From assembly GCA_022266195.1 (NCBI GenBank), contig WHVY01000001.1, positions 11,966,001 through 12,030,000 on the forward strand: a stretch of 64,000 bases of DNA. The letters are read 5' to 3'. Positions 46,961-60,800 of this stretch are shown here, piece after piece. The notes beneath the pieces are model-generated. The model was not told the origin of the DNA, searched no databases, and saw only the letters and a program-made list of their open reading frames with translations. Source of the stretch: Tetranychus cinnabarinus (Eukaryota > Arthropoda > Arachnida > Trombidiformes > Tetranychidae). The translations under genes and the position numbers were made by a program. The number at the start of each line of letters is the position of its first letter. Position 1 is the stretch's first letter.

Positions 46961-48626
46961 CTAGAGCTGAAACCACACAGAAATGATATTCAGCCAGTGG
47001 GAGTGAAGGAGGTGGAATTGAATAAAGATGACAGCCATTTTCAAGAATAGTAATAAGATGAGATATCGGACAATATTCTGGTTCATCAAATTCATCGCAC
47101 TATTCTTCGTACAATTTTTCTCCTTCTCCATTTGTCTCCAAATATTCTGAATCATATTAACAACTTTATCACCATGATCACTGTATTCATTTTCATCGGC
47201 ATTTAAATAATTTTCATTGGTATAATTATTGGAATCGATAATATTTGTCAACTCTTCACATTCACCAGATTTCACTTTGTTCAAATTACTTTCATTAGTT
47301 AGATCTTTATTGACGATGCTGCCTTCTAATTCAACAGGATAGAAGTCTTGATCTCGTTCAACAAAATTATCGTTTTCAGCATCGCGATTAACACCAATTT
47401 TATCAACCCAATAATCATTAATAACATGAACAATACTCGATGCACTTACTTTTCTTGGGTCTTCATCGGCTTCATTCAACTTTTCTTCAATTGATAGGTT
47501 TTCGGCCAATGATCCATCAGAAAGCGAATTGGATTTGTTCAGGTTTAGATGTTTCTCTGCGTATGATTGGAGCATCTTTTCGGCAATGGCAATGCAAGCT
47601 TCTTTCGTTTCAAAATCACCAATAAGTGGATGAATACAAATGCAGCCTGGTACACCAGTAATATCACAAAGCTTGTGTTGACTTAAACCATACCAATGCG
47701 AATGGAAAGGAATACGAAGCTCACTTAAAGAATAGCTAACAGGGACACAGGATAATCTCCAAATCCCAGAGACATCATACAAAATGGCAAACTTAATCTG
47801 CCCTTCAATATTTAACTCTCTTTCAATGTTAATCAAATGCTCGATCCATGGCATTTCTCCAGATTGGCTTAAATCAATTATGGCTCCCGAAGAATGTACC
47901 TCCTCACAGTTTAATAAAGCTTCTTTGACAAAAGTCTTTGCTGGTAACCAAATATTGCCATAGTACTGCGTTATATCTACAAATTCGCTACCAACAAGAA
48001 TGATGGCTTGTGTAAACCTTAGGAAAAAAGAAACGGTAAAGTATTGATCAACTATTGACTTTAAAGGCACAACTAAATAACAGGACAAACTATTAAATCA
48101 CTTACCTTTCAGCGAGATCATTTTCCGTATCATCTAATGAAGTGTTTGATCTTAAGCGGTTGATACGAGACGTCAAATCAGTACCAATTTTAAAGTTGGG
48201 TTCACCTTCACAAATGGCAGTACGATTGGCCATGGCGTCAATTTCTTGGACAAAATTTTCATAAATCACATCAAAAAGGGCTTCAACTTCATCCTTGAAA
48301 CACGGTTCGGTTAGACCAAGAATCTTTGCAATGACATCCCTTCCATAATGATGATAAACAAGTCCAGCACAGCTTAATTTAATTTTAAACGATTTACTTG
48401 GGTCCAATGATTTTAAAGTTAAATCAAGATGATGGTGGTCATAACGTTGCTTATTATGATCATAAACTGATCCTACACCAATCACAAAATCACTTTTACC
48501 AATAATAGCAGAATCTTTTGTCCTTATTATATTTGGTGTAACATGGAGCAGCTTTTTAATCAAATAACAGGCAAAAACTTGGTCACAATGAAAATCTTCA
48601 TCGTAGGTACAAACTGTATGAGCCAT
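46961..48626 (-). CDS. MYG1 half of the second copy, truncated
   Basis: Exons (minus) 48626-48106 and 48017-46961 join as in the first copy and give 525 residues. The MYG1 domain is intact and nearly identical (changes such as TYDGDF to TYDEDF). After DKVV, indels near 47150 shift the frame; the chain then reads about 60 residues of nonsense frame to a stop at 46961. In the ancestral frame a TAG lies at 47101-47103. The Glu-rich run is shortened. A deletion corresponding to about 4626-5195 of the first copy removes most of Tudor 1. The product, if made, is a MYG1-only protein. Confidence 0.6.
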
Positions 48627-49430
48627 TTTTGAAAAAAACTCGAAAAACTGAAAAAATCAACAAAATAAAAGAAGAGCACAAATTATAAACTTAACGCAAA
48701 AACAGTAAAAAGATGAGTGAGAAAGGCAAAAATAAATAAAACGTAAAAATTGGAAAAAGTCATTTTAACCAATGACCAGGAAGATTTTTGCAAGAATTAG
48801 CTTTTCTAAACTTGATAAGTTGGGCTATTGAGCATTGATGTGTATTTAATAACAAACAGAATAAATGCTAGGAATTGGTTCAGATAGTTATCGAGAAAAT
48901 TATTTGTTTGGCTGTGAATCTATCGAGTGAAGGTCAATTTTTTGTGGGAAAAGAATGACAGAAGTAGATTGAACGAAAGGCTAGTCTATTTTAAGCATTG
49001 TCAACTTTCCAAGTAACTTAACCAAGTTTCATTTTTTCAATACATGGATCAGTCACTTAAGCAAGATTCACTCACATTTCCTACTCCATTGAAATTTTTG
49101 AAAAACCTATCACATTAATGCTTATTTATTTAACTGATACATTGACCAATAAAACTTGATATAATCAATAATTAAGCCTCAGATGTATCTAAAATCGCGG
49201 AAAAACGCTATTTCAAATGTCTAGTAGAGCAAAAGTAAAAGGTGTTACTATAGTCTTACAAGTCTTGTTAGAGTGAGAGTAGAGATGGCATTAAAAATAA
49301 TGCATCGATACGCTAATTTGATTTAAAAAGCTTCTTTGGTAAATCAACTCATAATAACACAGTAGGTTAACAATAAATGGTAAACAAACTTAATTACATA
49401 CCTTTTAATTGGGATAAGATGACAAAAGCT

Positions 49431-51807
49431 TATTAACAAACTTGTAAATAAAGGTATATCCTGGTTAAAGGTATCCTCTTGACTGGCTTTGTTTAGTCTG
49501 ATGTAATATTAAAAAAAAGATGAACACAGTAGGCAAATGAACTTTTAGTCACTTCAATAAGCAAAAAGAAACAATAAGAATGATTGAATTTTTCTTCTTC
49601 ACTCTGTAAAGTGTCTATCTATCAACAGATAAGAACATGAAACCCGCTATTTGTCTGTGTGAAAAAAGCTATTTCAACCAATAGCCAAAAAGTATGGTAA
49701 ACTCAAAAAGCGATATGTTATAACTGATAAGATATCACAAGACTGGTCTATTTAAGCTTGATCATAACAAAATATTTGCGAAAATTTTAAAGAGATGAGA
49801 AAGGAGTTTCAAGTATGGATTTGCAAAGATTTTCAAGTTATTGATAATTTGTATATGATTGTTTCTGTTTTATCTAAATAAATTGTCCAGTTATCTTTTA
49901 ATCTAAAATAAAGCCTCACATTTGTCAACACAATCTTGAGAGCGTCGTATCTCATTTCCAATTCATACATTAATTTTTAGATCCATAGACTCACAACATT
50001 GTCAGAACATTTTTAGCTATTAGGTCCAAGTACTTAATTTAGATTACAGGATTTTACTTAATGAAAAATTCATAAAACAAAATGATAAATCAAAGAAAAT
50101 GAAGCGAACAATATAATAATAGAATCTGATGGACCATTCACAAGTCAATCAACTGCACAGACAGAAAATTGCACGGAACATTATTTTTTCCTTTCGAGTT
50201 GTAATCTCTCTTTCATCTGAAAGATATTACTTTTAGATTTACAATGCTCAACATTAAAATTTTGTAGTCTTCTTTCAACTCGAATGAGCCTCCTTATCAT
50301 CTTCAATTGTAATATATTCAATTAATAAGTTCAATTGTCATTTCCGTTGTTAGCATAGTCATTCTGGTAATAAAGGGTGTAACGCGTAAAAAGTGAAGAT
50401 TATTTTTAATTTGATATGAATTAAGATGAAAAAGACACTGATAAGAATGTCCAGTTTGTGTCTTCTTCTCTTTCCGGCAACATTCCTATCATTGTCATTC
50501 TTATCAAACTAAAATAATCTTCACTTTTTACGCGTTACACCCTTTAGTAGCTTCAGACTCGTTATGAGCTTGTCTGACTAAATTTTTGAGCTGAAAACAA
50601 TTTTCCGGTCATGGATTTTACACTCGAACATGTAAATAAATGTTGATCATGAGCTGACTTACAGTGGCATCGATTGCCCGACTTTCTAGATGAGATTTCT
50701 TAGCTCAATTTGTGTTAGTCAAATCTTGATGTAATGAGTTATTCAAGTTATTGACTTGATGTTCAATCTACCTGACAATTCTGGTTGAATTTGTTTTGTA
50801 CATTGAATTGCTGACTAAAGTTGACTAAATATCAGGAAAGACCATGTTATGATATTGAACAAATTGAATATCCTTGATATCAATTTAAATGACAAAACTT
50901 GAAGCAACATCTGAGTTAAGTCAAAAATTGAACATGAAGTGAAATGATTAAAGATCAATGATCAACCAGACAGTTGATTGTTTTGATGAGTCAAAACAAC
51001 CCAAATTACAGGATTACTTGGTAATTGTTAAAATAAAGTGAATGGAAGAGGAAAATCTGTTTGTAAATTTTAGAGCTGTGACCCTGAGTCAATATACATC
51101 CATCTAGTTATATCCAAAATTGGAGCTGGGGTGAGCAATTGGCAAGCATTTTAGGAACCAGAGCCAAGTTATATTTTTGGAAATTTGAATAAGCTTTGTA
51201 ATTATTTGAAGGAAGAGCAAAAACCAAGAGAGGGCCGAAAAGTCTTTCTCTTAATTCTTCTATCTTAATCATCCTTGCATCTTCCTTTCCCATCTGATTC
51301 TGAATCACCGATCCTGGAAACCTAATCTTTCATCATATATTCATCTTTTCATCCCACCACCTTATTTTTCTCTTCCTTTTATTCGGATCTCTGTCTTTTG
51401 CTTGCTCTTCGTCGTCTTCATCTAGTATCATCTCATAAGCCCAACATAGAGTTATATAAATATTGTCCCTGGTCTTCATTTTGATAATTGTTACACAAAC
51501 CATTACTCTAAAAATAAGGAAAAAAAAGATGGAGATATAAAAATTTTTATAATTGTTTTGTTTAATGACTAATTGAATACCAATTGTGGATACGTACCTT
51601 AATTTTATTTATTTGTGCACCAGTTCATTGGTCATCTGTGATTTTTGAACGCTCATTTAAATGCTCTACTTGTGTTATGTTATTGTTTGTTGATCATCCT
51701 GTTGCTTCAATGTGAACTATTGTTTTCATCATCATCATCATTCAAAGTATATCTACTCATTTAAAACAAACCATTTCGAAAGGATAAAAGTTAATCAATA
51801 ACGAAAT
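49431..51807. other. intergenic, no gene seen apart from a MITE
   Basis: 2.4 kb of AT-rich DNA between the second MYG1 copy and talin, holding the MITE at 50373-50544 and the talin promoter. A short minus-strand open frame at 51108-51308 is unsupported. Confidence 0.5.
50371..50546. mobile_element. Tc1/mariner-type MITE
   Basis: A 172-bp element (50373-50544) with perfect 34-bp terminal inverted repeats, each starting AAGGGTGTAACGCGTAAAAA. The inner sequence continues as an imperfect inverted repeat for another 20 bp. It is flanked by TA on both sides (50371-50372, 50545-50546), the target duplication of the Tc1/mariner superfamily. It has no coding capacity, so it must be moved in trans. 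Confidence 0.92.
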
Positions 51808-54800
51808 ATGGGGGTGAGTTTATCAAATGTTGGATAATCAATTCGCAGGTCAAAGATTCAATAAATTTAAAATCTATTTTGCGAATCAAATAACAGATTT
51901 AGTTGTGATGAATGCATTGACTAACTAATAAGTGATCAAAGTCGTATTTGAGAAAAATTAATCAGCTTGAGAAGTTCCAGAAAATATCGATGTAATCTTG
52001 CTAATTAATGTACAAACGTACATTTGCTTGTTAAATTGCTACTATAAATGAAACGAATGTAACGCTTTAGTTTATTTCGTTTCAGGAAACAATGGAATTA
52101 AAACGTAAGATGAGGCCACTTCGAATCCGAATGTTGGATGGATCAGTAAAAACGGTTCTTGTTGATGAATCCCAAACAGTGGCCAATCTAATGGTAGTTA
52201 TTTGTACTAAAATAGGTGAGTAAAAATGTAGAGTGTTAAAAATTTTCGTATATTGAAGTCATCAGTAAACTTTAAATTATTAATAGTTAACCCATACTTA
52301 CAAGTGAAAAAAACAGAGCAGTTCAAATTGTTACAGAGTAACTTTGAAATAAACATGAATCATGATAAACATTGGAAATTGCGTGCGTAATATGAGAGGA
52401 AGAGATGAGATCTTTGAAAGATCTTTCCATTAAATTATCCTTAATGATTTTACCCTTTGGTGGTATTTTACACAACAAGAGTAATCTTGATCTAAGCAGC
52501 AATCGTTGATAGCATAGTGAAGCCAATTTGATGGTAAACAACAATTTAAACTATAACACATGATGAATAGTGTCTTGAATAGTAATCAAAATTGATTGTG
52601 ATTTGATGCGATGTGGGTATGAAATCTTAACCTCGTTTTGAAACATGAATTTTCCCCAAAATTTATTTTCTTTTTGGCAGCCACAAGTGTCTATGTGTTC
52701 CCATTTCCAGTAGACCTTAGAAATTAGTAATAGTTATCCAATAAGATTGTCAGAATAAAATCATGATTATTCAAGCTAACACCCACAGGGAAATAAACAA
52801 AAAAGATTACTCTTTTTTCCTCTTATGTGTGAATAAAAAATAGAAACCATCCAAGATACCAAAGTAAATGTGGGTTTATGAGTTAATAGAGTATGTTTGG
52901 TTTATCGTTTACTGTATGAATTTTTGGAAGGAAATAGCAAGGATAGCAACAATTATCTATTACTGTCAGATATTTTAAATTGTCGTTGATTTATCTTTTA
53001 TCTGATGCTTCCTATCGAATGGCTTTGTTTTTGTTTCATTTCATATAATATAATCTCTTTTGTATTTGAGGTATAACAAATCACGACGAGTATAGTTTGG
53101 TCCGGGAAACTGCTGATGAGCCCAAAGAATCTGATTATTCAACTCGAACGTTGACACTTCGCCGTGAAAAACGTGACAAAGATAAAACGTTAGACCGAAC
53201 GATGGAACAGTTGAAGAAAAAGTTGAAGACTGATGATGATCTTGATTGGGTTGACCAGTCAAAAACTTTAACTCAACAGGGAATTGGTGAAGATGAAACA
53301 TTACTTTTGAGACGTAAATTTTTCTTCTCTGATTCCAATATTGATTCGGGTGATCCAGTACAGTTAAATTTATTGTATGTTCAAACTCGTGATGCCATAA
53401 TTAATGGAACTCATCCAGTGACTCAAGATCAAGCGGTTACCTTTGCTGGTATTCAGTGTCAAATACAGTTTGGTGACCATTCAGAGGCAAAACATCGACC
53501 AGGTTTTCTTGATCTCAAGGATTATCTTCCCAAGGAATGGGTTAAAGTAAAAGGAATTGAGAAACGTATTTTCACTGTACATCGTCGCCAATTTGGTCTC
53601 ACTGAGCTTGACGCTAAAGTTAAATATGTTCAGCTAGCTCGATCATTGAAAACTTATGGAGTAACCTTTTTTCTGGTTAAGGAAAAAATGAAGGGTAAAA
53701 ACAAATTATCACCAAGACTATTAGGAGTAACTAAGGATTCAGTTTTACGCTTGGATGAGAGGACCAAAGAAATACTTGAAACATGGCCGTTGACCACAGT
53801 AAAACGATGGGCTGCCTCACCAAATTCATTCACTCTCGATTTTGGAGATTATTCTGATTCCTATTATTCAGTCCAAACAGGGGAAGGTGAACAGATATCT
53901 CAATTGATAGCAGGTTACATTGATATCATCTTGAAAAGGAAAAAGGCCAAAGACCATTTTGGTATTGAAGGTGATGAAGGTTCAACCATGGTGGAAGATT
54001 CAGTTGCTCCTTATAAAGCTACGATACTTCAATATCAACCTGCACCATTACCAAAACTAGCTCAACCCGAAGTTAACTCCATTGCCATGCCTGCTGTCCT
54101 TAGAGCGGCCACTAAGGAGCCTGAAATATTCGTTGAACGATCTATACCTCCAGTTCAAATGACTACGATTAAAGGGCATGCACATGTCGGTCATGTACCG
54201 AGTAGTGAAGTTAAGAAACCGGCTATCCATTCAACTGGACTTTCAGGACCTCAGAGAGCTCTATTGTCAACAATTGAAGCTGGTAAAGAGGTTATTAAAA
54301 AGGCTGAAAAAGAGTTATCATCTAAGGCTAGATTACCTGATATTGGTAATGACCCAAGTGCCAAAAAATGGAAACAAAGTCAAATGGATGTCAAGAAACA
54401 AAACGTAGCCTCTCAATTATCTGCGATGAATGCAGCTACCGCTCAATTAGTAACATTAACTGGAGTTCCACCAAAGGAATTGGAAACAATGGCACCTGCT
54501 ATTGGAGCAGCTGTATCGACCATTACATCCAATTTACCAGAAATGTCCAAAGATGTTCGAGTTATCGCAACTTTGATGGAGGATGAGGCTAAAGGCGATG
54601 AATTGTTAGACGCGGCACGTAGATTGTGTAAAGCATTCTCTGATCTTTTGAAGGCAGCAGAACCAACAAGTAAAGCAAGTCGCCCTCAACTTCTCAACTC
54701 AGCAGGTCGGGTTGGTGAAGCCTCCCAAGCAGTACTAGCAACAATCGGCGAGGAGGAAGAATACGATAAAGAGACAGCAGATATACTTTTAGCAATAGCC

Positions 54801-57800
54801 AAACACGTTGCTAATGCAGCAGCTTCTTTGGTACTCAAAGCTAAAGATGTTGCATCTAAATGCGATGACACTGATCAAGGTAATTATTCTTTTAAGTGCA
54901 TTGACCGAATGAATGAATTTATGCCATTAAATTACCGGTATATCACTGCTGAATAATAAAAAGTCTAAAATGATAAAATTTTGAGATTTTGAGAAACGAT
55001 ACAAAAAATACTAGAGAATCGAAGAGTAACACTTACGTAACTAAAAGACTTTCCCAAGACATCTCATTGAACAGAATTAAATCAGCATAAATATACTTCA
55101 CTTAATTTGAACCATAACAAATATTAACAAATCAAAAAAAAATTATGACGAACAATTCAGTAAATTAAATTTACTGTTAAACTGAAAGGGTAACGTAAAG
55201 GGTAATTTAGAAGAGTAATCCACAAGTAGAAGTTAGAATTATGCCCGCAGGATGACTCTGACTTTGCAATTGAATTCAATTGTGAATCAACAATCAGTTT
55301 GAGATTTTTTGGTTTAGGGTTCGAATCTCGTCAAGTCCTGCTTGCTGAGCAACTTGGGTCTACTTTTTGGTTAAACTTTTAATTGAGTAAATACTGATAA
55401 ATTAGAAAAGTTTGGAGTTAATCAGCAAAGAAAATTAATTGAGTTTAAAGCTAAAATTAAGTTAAAAATATTAAGTTTTTATTTAACTATTTGATGAGTT
55501 AAATCATGGAAATTTTTGTCAGCTCTTATTTATTAAATATCGCCCTAACCATGATTACACTATTTAATCAATGTCAATTCATCATCTTGTTAACGGTTTA
55601 ATGCCTTCGTTATATTATAATTGACACATTTGTATCATTTCAGCAAAAGTTATCGACTCAGCAACCCAATGTGCATTGGCAACAAGCCAATTAGTTACCA
55701 CTGCGAAGGTTGTGGCTCCAACAATACAGAACCCTTCTTGTCAAAAACAGTTAACTGAGGCATGTAAAGAGGTTGCTAGAGCAGTTGAAAATGTCCTGAA
55801 AGCCTGTCAACTGTCCTGCAAGGATCCTAAGCTTCTTTTGGACTTAAGAGAAGCTGCTGCTGCTGTTACACGGGCACTCAATGAACTTTTAGACCAGGTT
55901 CGATTATATGGAAGTCATCGAGCCAAAAAAGTTACCGAAAATGATGGGGCAGTTGATACAATTATTGATGCAACAGATAAACTGTTCAGTTCCACAGGTG
56001 ATGCCGGAGAAATGGTTAAACAAGCCAAAGTTTTGGCTTCGGCTACATCTCAATTGGTTACAGATATCAGGGGAAAAGCAGGAACACAACCTGATTCAGG
56101 TAAACACACTTTAAAATGTGTTCAGCAAAAATCAGTAGTCAATGTTTGTTTATTGTAGCCTCTAAAAATAAATGCATGAAATGTATAAACTTAGTAATCG
56201 CATTGAATATTACAGTTATAATAACTGAAAAGCCGAACCATAAAAATTTAAAATTTAATGCTACTTGAGAAACTAATAAATTCTGACTTTAAGCTATTCA
56301 TTTCGTCAGTGGAAGATTTTACTCTGACTTTCATGTAAATTGATAACTGTTGCTTTTAGTAGATTCGCTCCATATTCAAGTTCAGACCTTTAATCGTAGA
56401 ATTCTGTGTTTCAGTTATCAAATTTTCTAATATTTTTAAATCCATACACTTTGTTGATTTGCAAAATTATAACTGAATCTAAAATTATTTTTTACAATAC
56501 AGACATTCAAAAGCGACTTTTAGCTGCTGCCAGAGTTCTTGCTGATGCTACAAGTCGTCTTATGGATGCTGCTAAAGGATGTGCGACCAATCCTCATGAT
56601 TCAAAATCCCAAGCTGCTCTAAAAAAGGCCGCTGAAGATGTGGTTAATGCTACTAATACTGCAGTATCCAACGCTCTGAGGAAGAAGGTGATCAATCGAT
56701 TAGAGGTTTGTGCTCGTCAAACTGCCGCTGCAGCAACGCAAAATATCGCCGCTATTCATGGATCTGGTTCACACAACAGTAATAGGATATTACATGATGA
56801 ATTGGAATTGATATGTACTGAAGTTTCTGATTCAATGCCTTCTGTTGTCTCCGGAATCAAAGATATTCACAGTCATCCTGATGATCCTGTTGCTCAAATT
56901 CAGTTAATAAATGCCTGTGAAGCCTTCATTGAGCCAACCTCACGAATGGCCAATGCTTCTAAGGCCGCAATACCCAATATAATAGATCCATCTTGCTCCC
57001 TCTCACTTCGAAACTCTGCTCAAGAGCTTGATGAAGCAATTTCTGAACTCAAAGTTAGCTTGACCAAGGCACAAGAAGCATGTTACACTTCATTTGAAAT
57101 TGAAAATGCAATCGAAGCTGTTAAAGAGCTAATCACTGAAGTAGATGCCAATAAAAAAGCTGCTGCTCGAGGAAACCTTAAGCCACTTCCAGGGGAAACT
57201 ATTGAACGCTGTATCACTCAATTGAGTGTCGATTGTAAAACTGTCGGCTCTGGAATGGCTGAGCTTTTAACTGCTGCTTCACAAGGCAATGAGGTTCATG
57301 TTGGTGCTGCTGCTCGAGATACAACCATTGCTCTTCGAGATATGACGCGTTCTGTCCGAGGTGTTGCTGCTACTTCTAATGATCCCGATTTTCAAGTTCG
57401 TACTCTTCAAAATTCAAGAGATGTTCTTGAAAAGTCAATTGAATTGTTCCAGGAAACTAAATGGGCTTTGGAAAATATGAATGATAAAGAGCGACAACCT
57501 AGGTTAACATTTGTAGCTAAAAATGTTTCCAATGCTTTGAATAATTGCATGAATTCAATGCCAGGCCAACGAGATATTGATGAAGCAATTAGGACAATTA
57601 GTGAATCCAATACATTATTTTCAAGTGTAACATCAGTCTCAAGTTCAACTAAAAAATCGTATGCAGATCTTTCGAACAATTTGATTACTGCAGCCAATAG
57701 ATTGAACGAATCTGCGGCCGAAATTGTTGCCAACTCTAAATCTTCAGTCAACTTGTCTTCGGCTTCAAAACGATTTACCACTGTTTTTGGTTCCTTTGCA

Positions 57801-60800
57801 ACTTCGGGACTGGAAATGGTTGCTGGTATTAAAGACGAGTCGATAAAAAAATCAATGGTTTCCAGTTTACACTCGATCTCATCTGGAAGCAGCAAACTTT
57901 TATTATCTGCTCGATCAGTTGCCTCTGATCCACACTCATTGTCTGCCAAAAATACACTTGGAAGCTCACAAAGATCTTTGAATGATTCCATCAATAATCT
58001 AATCAACTTGTGTTCAACTGCTGCTCCTGGCCAGAAAGAGATTGATGCTGCCATCAGAAGAATCCAAATGGCTCGACCTTTATTGGAAAATCCTGTTGAA
58101 CCAGTTAATTCTGCAAGTTATTTCGACTGTCTGGATACAATTGTTGAATATTCACATAAACTTCGCGATATCATGACCAATATTGGTAATTCAGCTGAAA
58201 AGTGCGACACAGAAACCTTCTGTAACTCTGTTCGTGATGGAGCCGATTCAATTTGTGGTCTAATTGAAACATCAGCTCAGTCAGCATACCTTATTGCAGC
58301 TGCAGATGCTAGTTCAGTCGCTGGTAGACCTGGTTTAGTTGATATATCAGCTTTCCATAAATCTAATGATGCGATTACCGAAGCTTGTTTCCAATTATCT
58401 CAAAGATCATCCAGTCAACAGCAAATATTGACTGCTGCAACCGCTATTGCTCGTCATACATCGTCCCTTTGTAATGCGTGTCGATTGGCTTCATCAAAAA
58501 CAACTAATCCCATTGCTAAACGTCATTTTGTTCAATCAGCTAAAGATGTTGCCAATGCCACAGCCGCTTTAGTAAAGGAAATAAAATCACTCGATTCTCA
58601 GCCTCATTCAGAAGTAGTTCGTAAACTTTGTGCAGAGGCAACCAAACCATTGATTGATGCTGTCCAAAACCTTACTGCTTTTGCCTCTTCAGATGAATTT
58701 GCTGGAATTCCAGCTCGAATAAGCGACAAAGCTCGTTTATCCCAGTTACCTATTACAAGTCCAGCTAAACAGACTTGTGACTCTTTCTGTAATCTTTTAA
58801 ATACTTCGAAGGTTTTAATACTCAACCCACAAGATGGACCTTCATGGACCAAATTATCATCTAATGGAGAATCGGTTGATTCATCGATTGCTTCGTTAAT
58901 TGCGGCTCTTCGAGAAGCTGCACCAGGTCAGAAAGAATGTGATATTGCTATTGAAAAATTACGTCGAAATATAAGGGAACTTGACTCTTCAGGAATGAGC
59001 TTAATGAACCAAACTTTATCCACTCGAGCTGATCACTCGTTCAAAACTTATCGAGAAATTTTGCACTCAACTATAAATGAAATCGCTGATAAAATTGACC
59101 CTCTTCGAGTGACTGGTAAATGCGAAGCTGAAAGCTTAGGTCACCGAGTGACTGCATTTTCAGCATATTTTGATCCATTAATCGATAATACTATTGGAGC
59201 TGTTTCGAAGGTAACTAATGGAAGAGTTCAATCAAATCTATTGAGTCAAACCAAAACAGTTTGTGAATGTGGACTGCAAATGCTCTTTGCCGTTAAAGAG
59301 TCCGGTGGAAATGCTAAGAATACCAGTTCACATGCCGATATTGACGAGGCTGGAGAGTGTTTGAAAGAAGCTATAAATGATTTGTCACACACACTACAAA
59401 CAACTAGTCCAGGTGCAGCTCATGTTCCTGTTGTAGTTGACTCGATTAGCAAATCAATTGGACGAATGGATGAAAGATATTCGTTCAGTGGTGATCTCAT
59501 TGACCCTAGTTTAAGTTTCGTTGATTACCAAACACGAATGGTTAACATATTGAGAGAAATAAATCGAATAGCTCAAGAAATTGTAAGTTATATTCAACTA
59601 AACTACTTTATTTTGTTTGTTTCTTGCTGAAAAGACACTTTTAACACATTTATGCACAAATTGCAACAAAATGACACAAAATCGACGCAAAAAACGGGTT
59701 AAACGGACTTTCTTTTCTATTTCGACTCTGTTAGTTTGTAGAGATATGAAAACAGTGTTCATTTGGGCGATTTAAAAGTTTCTCAGCTCAACAGTTCTCG
59801 AGAAAATCGAGGTCAAAGTTGAAACTTCGTTAGCCTTTTGTACCATTATGAGAGCAGATTTTTTCATAAAACTTTTAGTCATCATGTAACTTTTGATTAC
59901 CAACTTGAAAATGAACTTATATTGCGTAAAAAACTTTTATGTTTTCTGGAAAACAGATCACTTCGATTTTCAGTTAAACCGACTGATTTCTGTGACCGCA
60001 AGAGTTAGCGAGCTTAAACTTATTATTCATACATAAAACTTGCTGTTACACATCATGGGTTGGTTATTTTTTTCAATTCATCAACAATTGTCTTGATTTT
60101 GGCCATCGACCTGAAAATTTCGAACCAGAATATTTCGAGAACCACATCACATAAAATCACTATTCTATCATCAAACATTAGATTTCATTACTAGCTATAA
60201 TATAATATGATTGAATGCTGATTAAAATTTGATCTAATTCAATTAATAATGCATATTAATCGCACACTTAAGATTTTAGCTGAAGTAGCCATTTAATTTT
60301 TAAACAAAGTCTCAAATCTGTCAACACAAGTTATAAAATGATCTAACATTTCTTGTAAGATCTTCAATGACATAATATTGCACCATGTTATAGCCCATGA
60401 TGGAATCTAAAGTTTGGTGGAATAATGCTGATTTTAGAGGATGCCATTGTCGAAATATCGAAGCTCAAACTTTTTAGGTCAATGGTCAAAAACTAGTGAA
60501 CTGTCATTAAATTAGAAAAAGTATTTGATTGATGATGTGTGTAACCATTTTTTGTCCTCGAATAATAAGTTTCAGCCTTCTAACTCGCATGGCCACAGAA
60601 TGGGTTCACTACAACTGAAAATCGAAACGATCTGTTTTACAGAAAACTGAAAAGTTTATTTTTCAAAATAAGTTCATTTTCTAGTTTGTAATCAAAAGTT
60701 ACACCAGAAAAGTGAAGTTTCTTTAAAAAATCTGCTTCCATAATTGAATCAAAAGCGATCGGAGTTTCAACTTTAAACTCGATTTTCTCGAGAACTGTTG

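Larger units (their letters stand above)
45029..49430 (-). repeat. segmental duplication of 3029-7810
   Basis: The block matches 3029-7810 in the same orientation, across exons, introns, and about 750 bp of 5' flank with its probable UTR intron. Both edges are sharp: unrelated sequence before 45028/3028 and after about 49430/7810. The copy is about 0.4 kb shorter, chiefly from loss of Tudor 1. Confidence 0.93.

Noticed and set aside
45038..48626. Treating the second MYG1-Tudor copy as one complete gene
   Set aside because: The frame between the MYG1 exon and the CCCH exon is shifted and stopped, and the Tudor 1 core is deleted, so one continuous protein cannot be made from the sequence as it stands.
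55310..55345. Possible tRNA or tRNA-derived SINE (GGTTCGAATC word)
   Set aside because: The flanking bases do not form a T stem, and no A box or acceptor stem is found.
57407..58054. 215-residue antisense frame over talin exon 5
   Set aside because: Shadow of the Ala/Ser-rich talin rod; talin itself is clearly coded on the plus strand.
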